DNA of 64,000 nucleotides from Shewanella basaltis (GTDB lineage: Bacteria; Pseudomonadota; Gammaproteobacteria; Enterobacterales; Shewanellaceae). A model generated the notes under the pieces. The model did no database searches. It had not been told where the DNA came from and worked only from the letters and a program-made list of their open reading frames with translations. The stretch lies in assembly GCF_023283885.1 (NCBI RefSeq), contig NZ_JAKILA010000005.1, positions 124,001-188,000 of the forward strand, given 5' to 3'. Of this stretch, positions 38,337 to 48,203 are shown in pieces (position 1 is the first letter of the stretch; every line of letters starts with the position of its first letter). Made by a program: the position numbers and the translations under genes.

Positions 38337-41300
38337 TTAGTTTGCTTGAAGCTCTAGCAGTGCAGATGCTGCATTTTGATTGGTGTTAATGCGACTTTCA
38401 AGTACAAAGACTTTACTCGCATCGATTTGGCCTTGCTCGACCAAATAGGCTTTTACTGATCTTGCCCGAGCTTGTGCTAGGAGTCCAAGATCATCAGCAC
38501 TCACTTGTTGATTGTTTTTTAACAGGTTATAGAGTGCAATGTGCCATGCTGTCGTGAGTGCTTCGTGATTAAGGTTAGGTGTTTCGGTTAATATGGTTTG
38601 TTTAATATCAAGTGGTTGAAGCCCTAAATCTTGTTCAATTAGACGATACAGTGCCTCGGTTAAAGGGCCTGAGGCCGGGAATTGACTTGCCGATAACTCT
38701 TTTGGCAGTGCGCGCACCTTAATGGCTGCACTTTTGGCTAATTTTTTGTGTAGTTTTAGTTCTGCTAATGCGGGTTTATCGTTGGCAAAGTCGACACTGC
38801 CTTTGATATTAAGGTTTAATAACGGCCTTTCAACCAAGGCTTTGGCTAATTTATCGAGTGTCTGTTGTTGTTGGTATTCGATGCCGCTATTACCAAAATT
38901 AAAATCCACTTCATCGATAGATTCTTCACTGCCAATAAGCCCTGCGATAAATGAAAACGGAGAGGTGACGGTTTTGGTGATTAAATTACCAAGTGCATTA
39001 ATGATGATACTGCCAAAACTAAAGCTTGGGGAGTTGATATCGCCAGACACGTCAACACCTAAATCTATCACACCGTGACGGTCTTGCAGTAATGCAACGG
39101 CTAAAGTAATAGGCAAGCTGGTGGCCAAATCACTGTTGCTGCGCTTGCCTAGTTTGAGTTGATCGATTACCAGATGATTGGTACCTACCAAGGTGTTGTT
39201 ATCAAGTTTGTAGTTTAAATCTAACGATAGCTGACCTTTGTCAATGTAATAACCTGCGTACGTACCCGAGTACGGATTTACAGAGGTGAGCTCGACTCTT
39301 TTAAAGTTGAGGTTCAGGTCTAAATACGGTTGCTCTAGAAATGGATTGACGACGCCTTTTAATGTGACTGGTGCATATTTATCTATTTTCCCTGCTAAAT
39401 CTACTGATGCCGTTGTATGTGGGTTAGAAGATAAATTAATAATTTCACCATTTAGCATTTCTATGCCAGAGGCAAAATTAGGCGTTAATGAGTTGTCAGC
39501 AAAAAAGGCTGAACTGTTTATCACGCCAATTTTATTGATGTTGAGCTCCATTTCTGGCGTGCTTGGTGTGCTTTGGGCTACCTCAATGCCATCTTGATCC
39601 TCTGAAAGTGGTTTGGGCTTTGTTTCTTCCTGTTGCACTGTTGGCTGTGGCGTGAGGTCTTTAGGCGCCTCGTTGTTGCGCATCAGTTGGCTAATGTTAG
39701 TGCTACGATCTTCTGCAATGATTAATCGAGTGAACAAGGAGTCAAAGTCAATCTCATCTATGTCAATCTTGGCTTGTTGACGATTGTAAGCCAGCTCATT
39801 TATTGACATTGTTTCCCAATTTAATAAGGGCTGTTTAAGCACATTGTCTTTAATGTCGAGCTGTTCTATTTTGGCACTGCCTTGATAAATTAACGTCTCG
39901 TTTGCATTGGCAATAAGATGGCCTTTGGTCGAGAATACTCCATCTTCTAGGGTGACATTAATGTAAGGTGCAATATAGGGCTGAAAGCGAGTTAACATCA
40001 TGTTATTAAAGTCGATATCAGCCTGAATACTTTGTGCAAGCACATCGACTTGGCCTGTCGAGGTCAATTGGCTTTGACCATTAATCAAGGTAGACAGTTG
40101 ATAGTCGATGGGGCTAGAAAAGTCTGAGACGACTTTTCCAGTACTCACATTGATTGGCCCAATTTGCCATATAATGATGTTTTCGCTGGCAATACCTTCG
40201 CCTAATGCCACTTGGTACTCGTTAAATTTAATATTGTTAAGCGTGACAAGCCATTGCTTCGCTTTAACGTCGGTGTTGGCGGTATCAATGTGTGTGTTTG
40301 TGGCGTCAGTTTGTGCTACTGGTGTGTCAGCGCTCGTGGTTAGCTGAGTATTTTTGGGGAGCAGTAAGGCAACGAGGTCGGCGCCTGTTGGGGTAATATT
40401 AAGGTTGATTTTGCCGTTTTCGCTGTAAAGCTCATCAATGGTGACTTGCTGCAGCGGGGTATTAACCGTGATGTTATTTAAGGCTAAAGCGCCAATCGAG
40501 ATTTTTTCATCTTGCTGGTGAAGCGCTTTTAGGTTGTTAATCACCACCTGGGCTTTGGTTATCTTTATGTCACTGATGGGTTCGAGCGCGGCATTTTGTA
40601 GTGCGATTTGAAAATGCCCTTGGGTGTTGAGTTGGCCCTTAGCTAAGTTGATGGTAAATAGCTGGTCAATAAAAGACCAGTAACGTGACAGGTCAATTTT
40701 AGCGACCTTAATATCACCTTGCAGCATTAGCGGTGCAAGTTGCAGTTGCCCTTGAAGATTTAGTGATCCTTGGAATTGATCTTCAATGGCAATTTTAAAT
40801 TGATTGACCACGTTTTGCTTATCATCAATGGCTGCCAAGTTACTGTCAAATTGGCTTAACGTTAGTTGAATATTAGGGTAGGTGATCTGGGTGTCTGTAA
40901 CCTTGTCGAAAAGAGAGAATGTCCCGTCTACGAGTTGAATATTGGCCATGCGCATCGACAACATTTCTGCCGATTGAGCTGAGTGCTCTGCTTGTTGCTT
41001 GCTGCTGTTATCGGCAATACGTTCAATGATATCTGTAAAATTAAACACATCATGTTGTTGGGGATTTTGGCGACGAGTCACTGTGACTTTTGGTTGTTCA
41101 AGGATGACATCCTCAAGCACTAATCCCATAAGGCCTAGCGATTGCCATACTTGCAAGTTGGCATATAAGCGTTCAAAGCTGACAAAGGTAATATCATCTT
41201 TTTGCTCGGTAATTGAAAAACCGGTGAGCGTTAATTCTGTGGTAAAGGGATTAATCTTGATATCTTGCAGAGTCACCTTGCGGCCTAACATTTCGCTGAG

Positions 41301-41453
41301 TTGTTGCGGTAATTGTTGCTTGGCAATAGCAGGAATTAATCCGCCTAAAAGGGCACAAAATACTAAATACAGACTAAAAAGCCAAAATAGCCATTGTTGA
41401 TATTGAGGGCGGCGCTGAAAACCGGTGCGTAATTGAGTCAAAAAGGATGTCAT
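38337..41453 (-). CDS. DUF748 family, AsmA-like envelope protein
   Basis: A 1038-residue protein with an N-terminal membrane segment (about residues 20-40), followed by long repetitive beta-rich sequence of the AsmA/TamB-like type. It includes LGRKVTLQDIKINPFTTELTLTGF and VEVTPVNPYSGTYAGYYIDKGQLSLDLNYKLDN-like blocks. Near residue 750 YAGYYIDKGQLSLDL is diagnostic. The last 120 residues resemble an OmpA-type or secretin-like end with RARSVKAYLVEQGQIDASKVF. AsmA-like proteins are linked to lipid or outer-membrane maintenance. The ATG at 41453 is preferred over 41492 because the membrane segment then starts near residue 20. Confidence 0.8.
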   Translation of the reverse strand: MTSFLTQLRTGFQRRPQYQQWLFWLFSLYLVFCALLGGLIPAIAKQQLPQQLSEMLGRKVTLQDIKINPFTTELTLTGFSITEQKDDITFVSFERLYANLQVWQSLGLMGLVLEDVILEQPKVTVTRRQNPQQHDVFNFTDIIERIADNSSKQQAEHSAQSAEMLSMRMANIQLVDGTFSLFDKVTDTQITYPNIQLTLSQFDSNLAAIDDKQNVVNQFKIAIEDQFQGSLNLQGQLQLAPLMLQGDIKVAKIDLSRYWSFIDQLFTINLAKGQLNTQGHFQIALQNAALEPISDIKITKAQVVINNLKALHQQDEKISIGALALNNITVNTPLQQVTIDELYSENGKINLNITPTGADLVALLLPKNTQLTTSADTPVAQTDATNTHIDTANTDVKAKQWLVTLNNIKFNEYQVALGEGIASENIIIWQIGPINVSTGKVVSDFSSPIDYQLSTLINGQSQLTSTGQVDVLAQSIQADIDFNNMMLTRFQPYIAPYINVTLEDGVFSTKGHLIANANETLIYQGSAKIEQLDIKDNVLKQPLLNWETMSINELAYNRQQAKIDIDEIDFDSLFTRLIIAEDRSTNISQLMRNNEAPKDLTPQPTVQQEETKPKPLSEDQDGIEVAQSTPSTPEMELNINKIGVINSSAFFADNSLTPNFASGIEMLNGEIINLSSNPHTTASVDLAGKIDKYAPVTLKGVVNPFLEQPYLDLNLNFKRVELTSVNPYSGTYAGYYIDKGQLSLDLNYKLDNNTLVGTNHLVIDQLKLGKRSNSDLATSLPITLAVALLQDRHGVIDLGVDVSGDINSPSFSFGSIIINALGNLITKTVTSPFSFIAGLIGSEESIDEVDFNFGNSGIEYQQQQTLDKLAKALVERPLLNLNIKGSVDFANDKPALAELKLHKKLAKSAAIKVRALPKELSASQFPASGPLTEALYRLIEQDLGLQPLDIKQTILTETPNLNHEALTTAWHIALYNLLKNNQQVSADDLGLLAQARARSVKAYLVEQGQIDASKVFVLESRINTNQNAASALLELQAN

Positions 41454-41746
41454 AGGAAATTTACTAATAAATGCAGTGTGACAGACAGTCATAGTAACAA
41501 ATAAATTTCGATACGAGTGATTATTTTACCGAATAGATAGAATAATTTACATTGTTCTTTTTTGATGTTAAATTGTTAATTATAAAAATAAGCTTATGTA
41601 ATTAATAGGTTTTATTTTTATGCGCTGGCCGATGTTTGTGTGCGTAATTCTATTTGATCCGCCCAAACAACTTAGTTGGTCATTGCTGTAAAATGAAACG
41701 TTAAATTATATAAAGTAACTATAATCGCTACTTTCAAGGATGATAA

Positions 41747-42142
41747 ATGCAAATTCGTCTCGCCTCGTTAATTGACCTAGAACCATTAAGTAACCTGTTT
41801 GATTTGTACCGACAGCAGCTCAATCAAGTTGCTGACTTTTCGTCATGCCGTGCTTTTTTAAAACACCGTTTATCTGAAAACGACTCCATGATTTTTGTTT
41901 GTATTAAAGACGATAGCATGGTGGGATTTATTCAATTATATCCTTCTTTTTCGTCGCTGCTATTAGCGCCGGTGTGGTATTTAGAGGATGTATTTGTGTT
42001 GCCAGCTTACCAGCAACAAGATGTCGCGATGCAAATGTATCAAAAGGCAGAATTACTGGCGAAAAGTACCGGTGTGCTATTAATTAATCGCGATGAGCAG
42101 CAAAGCATGCCACTACAAGAGACACAACAAGAAATTGCCTAG
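41747..42142 (+). CDS. GNAT-like acetyltransferase, probably degenerate or shortened
   Basis: A 131-residue protein of the GNAT fold in its first part (RLASLIDLEPLSNLFDLYRQ) and strand motif YLEDVFVLPAY. The acetyl-CoA loop that normally reads RxxGxA here is QQQDVA, lacking the Gly. The C-terminal motif after SAELLAKSTGVL is replaced by a polar tail. The gene may encode an inactive protein or one with changed function. Its ATG has AAGGATGATAA upstream and a strong terminator follows. Confidence 0.65.
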   Translation: MQIRLASLIDLEPLSNLFDLYRQQLNQVADFSSCRAFLKHRLSENDSMIFVCIKDDSMVGFIQLYPSFSSLLLAPVWYLEDVFVLPAYQQQDVAMQMYQKAELLAKSTGVLLINRDEQQSMPLQETQQEIA

Positions 42143-42153
42143 AAACACGCTAT

Positions 42154-42195
42154 AAACCTCGGTTATTTTTCTGATAAAATGGCTGAGGTTTTTTT
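42154..42195 (+). terminator. Intrinsic terminator after the GNAT-like gene
   Basis: A 16-bp stem with G-U wobbles (arms 42154-42169 and 42176-42191, core AAACCTC / GAGGTTT) followed by further T residues. Confidence 0.85.
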
Positions 42196-42264
42196 ATGTT
42201 CTCTGTTGACGGTACTTAGCGTATTTTAGGGCGACAGAAACGGGTTGATGTTAAGGAATAGAGA

Positions 42265-42963
42265 TTGAACAAGAGTGTAATAACAAATTTGATCGCGACC
42301 ATTTTTGTGTTGGTGGGGTATGGTCTACACCAACAAATGGTGTTAACCATCGGCTTATTTGCCTTATCTGGAGCCATGACGAACTGGTTAGCCATTCATA
42401 TGTTGTTTGAAAAAGTGCCCGGATTGTATGGTTCTGGTGTGGTGCCATCCCGTTTTGAGGAGTTTAAGGCTGGGATCCAGCATTTAATGATGCAACAGTT
42501 TTTCACACAAGAAAATATCGATCGCTTTTTAACAAGCAGCAGTGCCAGTCATATTGATTTAACTCCGGTAATTGAGAAGATTGATTTAGCACCGTCTTTT
42601 GATGCGCTGGTTGATACGATAGAGAAGTCATCATTTGGTGGTATGTTAGCCATGTTTGGCGGCACTGAAGCGCTACAGCCTTTAAAAACACCCTTTATTG
42701 AAAAAATGAAACTATCTTTGGTCGAACTTGCGCAAAGTGATCAATTTAACGCTATTTTAGTTAATGAGCTTGAGCAACCGAGTGTGATTGCCGATATGCA
42801 AGCTAAGGTGGCTAACATTGTTGAGCAACGTTTAAATGAGTTAACACCTGAATTAGTGAAACAGATTGTGCAAGATATGATTAAAACGCACCTAGGTTGG
42901 TTAGTGGTGTGGGGGGGCATTTTTGGTGGATTGATTGGCGCGATTGCTGCGCTGGTGCAATAA
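42265..42963 (+). CDS. DUF445-family membrane protein
   Basis: A 232-residue protein with hydrophobic segments at the N terminus (residues 5-45, GGAMTNWLAIHMLFEKVPG-like DUF445 core) and at the C terminus (HLGWLVVWGGIFGGLIGAIAALV). The DUF445 motif SGAMTNWLAIHMLF is clear. Start is TTG at 42265 with AAGGA about 8 bases upstream. Function unknown. Confidence 0.85.
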   Translation: MNKSVITNLIATIFVLVGYGLHQQMVLTIGLFALSGAMTNWLAIHMLFEKVPGLYGSGVVPSRFEEFKAGIQHLMMQQFFTQENIDRFLTSSSASHIDLTPVIEKIDLAPSFDALVDTIEKSSFGGMLAMFGGTEALQPLKTPFIEKMKLSLVELAQSDQFNAILVNELEQPSVIADMQAKVANIVEQRLNELTPELVKQIVQDMIKTHLGWLVVWGGIFGGLIGAIAALVQ

Positions 42964-43032
42964 GTCGACTGAAACCCCGTAAATCCTCTGCTTGCCATTG
43001 ATACAGTATCATTCAAGTTAACAGAGGTGATG

Positions 43033-43383
43033 ATGAGCCAGCACAACAAGATTAATTATTTAGAAATACCGGTAAAAGATGTGCTGGCCACTAAAGCCTT
43101 TTTTAACCAAGTCTTTGGTTGGCAGTTTCAGGATTATGGACCTGAATACAGCTGCTTTTTACGGGTTGGCATTGACGGTGGTTTTTATCAATCTAGCAGT
43201 CAGTTTACCTTAGCAGCAGGCTGCCCTTTGATTGTGCTTTACAGCCAAGACTTATTGGCGACACAAGCTGCAATCACTCAAGCAGGTGGCCTCATCAGCC
43301 GAGACATTTTTAGTTTTCCTGGTGGGCGCCGTTTTCATTTTACCTACATTAATGGTAATGAATATGCCGTATGGTCAGAATAA
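43033..43383 (+). CDS. VOC-superfamily (glyoxalase-like) protein
   Basis: A 116-residue VOC fold with INYLEIPVKDVLATKAFFNQVFGWQF at the start and GGRRFHFTYINGNEYAVWSE at the end. It belongs to the small dioxygenase/glyoxalase-like group. GAGG precedes the chosen ATG at 43033, five bases upstream; GTG at 43027 and ATG at 43030 are also in frame. It overlaps the next gene by about 20 bp in another frame. Confidence 0.8.
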   Translation: MSQHNKINYLEIPVKDVLATKAFFNQVFGWQFQDYGPEYSCFLRVGIDGGFYQSSSQFTLAAGCPLIVLYSQDLLATQAAITQAGGLISRDIFSFPGGRRFHFTYINGNEYAVWSE

Positions 43384-43558
43384 ACCCACAGTTGAATCGC
43401 CTTGTGTTAGGCATTGTTGCTTAGACAGTAACGATGTCTGTTTAGGTTGTCGGCGCACGTTAGATGAGATCTTGGCCTGGCATTCGATGAACGATCAACA
43501 AAAAAGCGCGCTGATAGAAATCATGCAGCAACGCGCTATTGCGTGCCAAAACCGTTAG
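43364..43558 (+). CDS. DUF1289-family protein
   Basis: A 64-residue protein with the DUF1289 signature SPCVRHCCLDSNDVCLGCRRTLDEI and a conserved Trp (LAWHSM). Four Cys residues suggest metal binding, possibly a [Fe-S] or Zn site. The start is inferred; candidate ATGs are at 43352-43364. It overlaps the VOC gene start-to-stop and meets the next minus-strand gene end to end with a 4-bp overlap. Confidence 0.8.
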   Translation: MPYGQNKPTVESPCVRHCCLDSNDVCLGCRRTLDEILAWHSMNDQQKSALIEIMQQRAIACQNR

Positions 43559-44073
43559 TGAGATTGTGGTTCAATATCGGTTCGAAAGAGCGTAAACCCT
43601 CTTGCTTGATAATTTTGCAACGCACTTGGATGGTCTAACGAACAGGTATGTACCCACACTCTGCGGGTATTGGGCAATGCCCAGGCATGTTCAATGGCTT
43701 GAGTCAGTAAATAGCCGCCATAGCCTTGACCAATAAAGCGCTCTCCTAAACCAAAGTACATAATTTCGACGTTGCCATCGGCTTGCTGCTGTAATTCAAA
43801 ATAACCTGCCGGCGAGCCACCGACATAAGCAACATACAAATGCAGGTTATCTGCTTCGCTGTAAGCCTGCCATTGACTGTCTGACCAGCTCAATTTGTCG
43901 GTCCACTCCCATGCTGCCCCCACAAACTGATACAGAAATCGATTGAACTGGTATTGTTTAACCTTGGCTTCGATTAACGTTAATCCGTTCGCTTGATGCT
44001 TAGGCTTAAGCTGACTGTAGTGGGTCATTTCTAAATTATAAATACTGATGTCTGGCATTTGTATGGTGCTCAT
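43555..44073 (-). CDS. GNAT-family N-acetyltransferase
   Basis: A 172-residue GNAT. The core carries EIMYFGLGERFIGQGYGGYLLTQ with acetyl-CoA loop QGYGGYL, then VWVHTCSLDHPSALQNYQARGF. The ATG at 44073 is inferred from an upstream A-rich stretch; a further in-frame Met lies at 44058. It lies downstream of asnB on the minus strand, separated by a terminator. Substrate unknown. Confidence 0.82.
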   Translation of the reverse strand: MSTIQMPDISIYNLEMTHYSQLKPKHQANGLTLIEAKVKQYQFNRFLYQFVGAAWEWTDKLSWSDSQWQAYSEADNLHLYVAYVGGSPAGYFELQQQADGNVEIMYFGLGERFIGQGYGGYLLTQAIEHAWALPNTRRVWVHTCSLDHPSALQNYQARGFTLFRTDIEPQSH

Positions 44074-44161
44074 TTTAATGATTATGCTAAATGTTGGAGC
44101 GTCAATCTGTTTCAAATAGTCTAGTTTACTGGATTGAATCAACAGGCCTAGTATAAACAAA

Positions 44162-44185
44162 AACACCACCGATTAAGGTGGTGTT
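44162..44185 (-). terminator. Intrinsic terminator of asnB
   Basis: On the minus strand AACACCACC-TTAATC-GGTGGTGTT is followed by TTTG just after the asnB stop codon. Confidence 0.88.
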
Positions 44186-44202
44186 GATAAGGCAACTTGC
44201 AA

Positions 44203-45867
44203 TTAATAGGCGCTAGCGTGAACGTTTTTAACTGCACGGCCCGATGGGTCGTTAATGCCTTGTAAGCTGGCGTCCCAAAGTAGGGCTTCTGGTGTTGAAC
44301 AAGCGACGGTCTTGCCGCCTGGTACCGTTTCTGCGGCACTGGTCAGTGGGAAAAACTCTTCAAAGAAACTGCGATAAAAATAAGCTTCTTTCGATTCTGG
44401 GGTGTTGTACGGGAAACGGAATTTCGCGTTAGCAAATTGTACGTCATCGACATTCGCCCCAGCGTGAGCTTTTAGACCGTCAATCCACGAGTAACCGACG
44501 CCATCACTAAACTGTTCTTTTTGACGCCATACCACTTCTTTAGGCAATTTGTGTTCAAATGCCTGACGTAAAATGTGTTTTTCGATACGGCCATCTTTAG
44601 ACATTTTGGCTTCAGGGTTTACCCGCATGGCAACGTCAATGAACTCTTTGTCTAGGAAGGGGACACGTGCCTCAAGCCCCCATGCTGCCATGGCTTTGTT
44701 AGCACGTAGGCAATCGAATAGGTGCAGTTTGTCTAGCTTACGTACTAATTCTTCATGAAAAGCTTGCGCGTTAGGAGCCTTATGGAAGTATAGGTAACCA
44801 CCAAATAACTCGTCGGCACCTTCACCCGATAACACCATTTTTATGCCCATGGCTTTAATTTTACGTGCCATTAAGTACATTGGCGTTGCCGCTCGAATGG
44901 TGGTGACATCGTAAGTTTCTAGGTGATAAATCACTTCTTTAATTGCATCTAAACCTTCTTGGAAGGTGTACACAATTGGGTGGTGGATTGTGCCAATGGC
45001 ATCGGCCACTTTTTGTGCGGCAACTAAATCAGGAGACTCTGCTAAACCAACGGCAAATGAGTGAAGTTGAGGCCACCATGCGCCAGTTTCACCATCGTTT
45101 TCTATACGGTGTTTGGCATATGTTTGGGTAATGGCAGAAACCACAGATGAGTCTAAACCACCAGACAATAATACGCCGTAGGGCACATCTGACATTAACT
45201 GACGTTTCACCGCCGCTTCTAATGCATCACGTAACTCTTCAACACTGGCTGGGTTGTCTTTTACTGCATCAAAGTCTTTCCAATCACGCTGATAGTAGTG
45301 TGTTGGTTGGCCATCGGCTGAATATAAATACTGGCCTGGTAAAAACTCTGCAACCGTTTTACAGACTGGCATGAGTGCTTTCATTTCTGAGGCAACATAA
45401 AAGTTGCCTGATGAATCAAAGCCTGTGTATAGCGGAATAATACCAATATGGTCGCGACCAATAAGGTAAGTTCCTTTCGCTTTGTCGTACAAGACGAAAG
45501 CAAAGATGCCGTTGAGTTTGTCTAAAAAGTCACAACCGTATTCTTGGTAAAGCGATAATATCACTTCACAGTCAGAGTTAGTTTGGTACTGGTACTTGTC
45601 GCCTAACTGGGCTTTGAGTTGCTTATGGTTGTAGATTTCACCGTTAACGGCTAACACTAGGTTACCGTCAAGGCTGATAAGTGGCTGAGCGCCGTGGTCT
45701 ACGTCAACGATGGCTAAACGCTCATGAGCTAAAATGGCTTTGTCGTCTGCATAAATGCCAGACCAATCAGGTCCGCGATGACGTAATAACTTTGACATTT
45801 CTAAGGCAACTTGGCGTAGTTGGCTTGCATCAGATTTGATATCTAAAATTGAGAATATTGAACACAT
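44203..45867 (-). CDS. asnB: Asparagine synthetase B (glutamine-hydrolysing)
   Basis: A 554-residue enzyme that converts Asp, Gln and ATP to Asn. Cys2 (MCSIFSI) is the N-terminal glutaminase nucleophile, with LAHERLAIVDVDHGAQP and NGEIYN in the same domain. The synthetase domain has the PP-loop LLSGGLDSSV and the motifs GEGADELFGGYLYFH and ARVPFLDKEF. The length matches E. coli AsnB. The 560-bp upstream region must hold its promoter. Confidence 0.97.
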   Translation of the reverse strand: MCSIFSILDIKSDASQLRQVALEMSKLLRHRGPDWSGIYADDKAILAHERLAIVDVDHGAQPLISLDGNLVLAVNGEIYNHKQLKAQLGDKYQYQTNSDCEVILSLYQEYGCDFLDKLNGIFAFVLYDKAKGTYLIGRDHIGIIPLYTGFDSSGNFYVASEMKALMPVCKTVAEFLPGQYLYSADGQPTHYYQRDWKDFDAVKDNPASVEELRDALEAAVKRQLMSDVPYGVLLSGGLDSSVVSAITQTYAKHRIENDGETGAWWPQLHSFAVGLAESPDLVAAQKVADAIGTIHHPIVYTFQEGLDAIKEVIYHLETYDVTTIRAATPMYLMARKIKAMGIKMVLSGEGADELFGGYLYFHKAPNAQAFHEELVRKLDKLHLFDCLRANKAMAAWGLEARVPFLDKEFIDVAMRVNPEAKMSKDGRIEKHILRQAFEHKLPKEVVWRQKEQFSDGVGYSWIDGLKAHAGANVDDVQFANAKFRFPYNTPESKEAYFYRSFFEEFFPLTSAAETVPGGKTVACSTPEALLWDASLQGINDPSGRAVKNVHASAY

Positions 45868-46427
45868 AATACGGCTCCAGCAGCGTTGGCTAATCTTTAT
45901 CTGTTTGCTACTTTGCCAGCATTTTCGTTAACTGCCAAGCTTGTTTTTTAAGATAACATCATAAATATGGTGTTTTTGATGGTTTTTTATCTTTTAAAAT
46001 TGCATTTAATTGTGAATTGTATTGTAAATGACGGGTTTTGTTGTTTAATCGATAATTTTATTGAGAATATCGTCCCAATTTTTAGGATTTATCAATTAAG
46101 ATAAAAAAAATGCCGATATGCACAGAACGAGTGCGTTTGCATGTTTTTTGAGCAAAACGATGATTGCTGTAGGGGGCCTTGTTCGATTACTGATCAAGAT
46201 GCCATATATTGTGCGCTCATTTTACTCAATGAGGGCATTGTGAAGGGGGGGTAAGATACATCAGGCTTGCCAGCATTATTGTTGAATAGTGCTAATAAAG
46301 GGCTTGTATAGTGTTACGAGTGCAAAGGCTTATCACTTTACTTTTTGCTGATTTATCAAGGTGTAATGGCATAAAAAAGCCCATCAAATTTTGATGGGCA
46401 AATCCTTGGGTGGGAAGGAATGTAAAA
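45868..46427. other. Long intergenic region upstream of asnB
   Basis: 560 bp, with the terminator of the next gene at its far end (46373-46399). It is AT-rich, with an imperfect inverted repeat near 45944-46016 (TTTAAGATAACATCA against TGATGG...ATCTTTTAAA) that may fold or bind a regulator. I see no ORF, repeat family or known RNA. Confidence 0.45.
46373..46399 (-). terminator. Intrinsic terminator of the M28 peptidase gene
   Basis: GCCCATCAAA / TTTGATGGGC is a 10-bp palindromic stem with T-run TTTTTT on the minus strand. Confidence 0.9.
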
Positions 46428-48080
46428 TTACTTTGCAGGCCGAAGCGAATTAAATTCAGAGCTGGCATAATAGCCTGGCCAGTCCTGGCTATTTGCGAGT
46501 GTTTCAGCTGCGTGGTAGTACACGGCTAAATCTTGTAATGCACCAGATAAATCCCAATCTGCACGATAATGATCGCACACATTGTGGTAACAACCTTTCA
46601 TTTGCTCTCTCATTGCTGCTTTGTATTGTGCTGTCGCTTCATCAAGCGGTTCTGTACCACCACCGGCAAACACCGCAGGAACACCTAACTTAGCAAAACT
46701 GAAATGATCTGAGCGGAAAAAGCCACCTGAAGCAGGATTACTTTCGCCAGTAGTGACGCGGTTTTGTGTTGCTGCCGCCTTTTCTAAGTAGACCTCTAAT
46801 TCTGACTGGCCTTTGCCAACGATGGTGTAATCTTTGGTTTTGCCATAGACATTCGTGCTGTCGAGGTTAAATACGGCAACCGTTTTGTTAATGGGGTAAA
46901 GTGGATTGGCCGCGTAATAGCGCGAGCCCAGTAGCCCTTGTTCCTCACCCGTTGTGGCAATGAAGGTCAAAGAACGCTTAAGGCCATGGCCTGCTTTAGC
47001 CTGCTTTGCAAATTGGCGGGCGATTTCAAGTATACCTGCTGTACCTGAGGCGTTGTCTAAAGCGCCATTGTAGATTTGATCACCTGTTTTGCTGGTATCG
47101 ACACCGATATGGTCCCAATGGGCAGTAAATAAAATGTGTTCATCTATTTGGCTGCTTCCAGGTAAAGTTGCGACGACATTATAACTGTCGGCATAGTCGG
47201 CTTTGTTGGCAAATGCGATAGAAGCTGTTTGTGCCAAATCGACGTTTAAGGGGCTGTTTGCGGCCCTGTCCATTAAAGCTGGCAATGATAAGCCCGCCTT
47301 GTCAAATAATCGCGTGGCACTGTCTAAGGTTAGCCATCCCTCAACTTGCACACGTTTAGCCTGTTCTGCTTTATTGAGCACCAAATCTTGTTGTGGGCCT
47401 GTCCAGCTATTTTCTACCACCGACCATGGGTAAGATGCCGGTTTGGTGTCATGAATGATAATCGCCCCTAGCGCGCCTTGTCGGCTTGCCTCTTCAAACT
47501 TATAGCTCCAGCGACCGTAATAGGTCATTGCGTTACCATTAAATTTTTTATCATTAGGGTGTGCAAAACCAGGATCGTTTACCAATATGACAGCAATTTT
47601 GCCTGTCATGTCGATGTCTTGGTAATCGTTCCAATGATATTCTGGTGCGTTGATACCGTAGCCAACAAAAATGAGCGGAGCATCATTAATGGTCACCTGT
47701 TGCTGATCATGACGACTACTGAGCACAATATCTTGTCGATACTGCATCTCAATACCGGCTAAATTGACTTGTTGTTGCTCGCTGGCAGTGTAACTGACCA
47801 TGGGCACAGCTTGTAAAAATTGGCCATTATTGGCACCAATAAGCCCCATGTCTGCAAAGGCGGCAGACAAGTAATCTAGGGTGAGTTTTTCACCATGAGT
47901 TGTCGGTGCACGTCCCTCGAATTTGTCTGAGGATAAGGTTGCAATGTCGGTTCTAAAACCTTGTTCGTCAAAACTGACTTGAGTGATTTTTTGAGGGCTT
48001 TCTTGCAACGCGTGGTTTGACTCGCCACCATTGCATGCACTGAGCAGCGCAACAGCGCAAAAAGGAAACAGTCGTTTCAT
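46428..48080 (-). CDS. M28-family peptidase, lipoprotein
   Basis: A 550-residue exported enzyme. The lipobox LLSAC (Cys16) marks a lipoprotein. A PA domain lies at about residues 130-235, followed by the M28 zinc-aminopeptidase core: HWDHIGVD, DNASGTAGILEIA, TTGEEQGLLGS (catalytic Glu), FNLDS and SDHFSFAK. It probably acts as an aminopeptidase in the periplasm or outer membrane. The ATG follows AGGATAGAGC on the minus strand. Confidence 0.92.
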   Translation of the reverse strand: MKRLFPFCAVALLSACNGGESNHALQESPQKITQVSFDEQGFRTDIATLSSDKFEGRAPTTHGEKLTLDYLSAAFADMGLIGANNGQFLQAVPMVSYTASEQQQVNLAGIEMQYRQDIVLSSRHDQQQVTINDAPLIFVGYGINAPEYHWNDYQDIDMTGKIAVILVNDPGFAHPNDKKFNGNAMTYYGRWSYKFEEASRQGALGAIIIHDTKPASYPWSVVENSWTGPQQDLVLNKAEQAKRVQVEGWLTLDSATRLFDKAGLSLPALMDRAANSPLNVDLAQTASIAFANKADYADSYNVVATLPGSSQIDEHILFTAHWDHIGVDTSKTGDQIYNGALDNASGTAGILEIARQFAKQAKAGHGLKRSLTFIATTGEEQGLLGSRYYAANPLYPINKTVAVFNLDSTNVYGKTKDYTIVGKGQSELEVYLEKAAATQNRVTTGESNPASGGFFRSDHFSFAKLGVPAVFAGGGTEPLDEATAQYKAAMREQMKGCYHNVCDHYRADWDLSGALQDLAVYYHAAETLANSQDWPGYYASSEFNSLRPAK

Positions 48081-48203
48081 GCTCTATCCTGAATATCGTT
48101 TTTATTTTCGGACCAGCATAATGAATCAAGCCAGCGCGCTATGACAAGGGCTCTGGCTTGATAATGTGTTACCTAATGTAAATAGTGTCGCGGATAAATG
48201 GAC

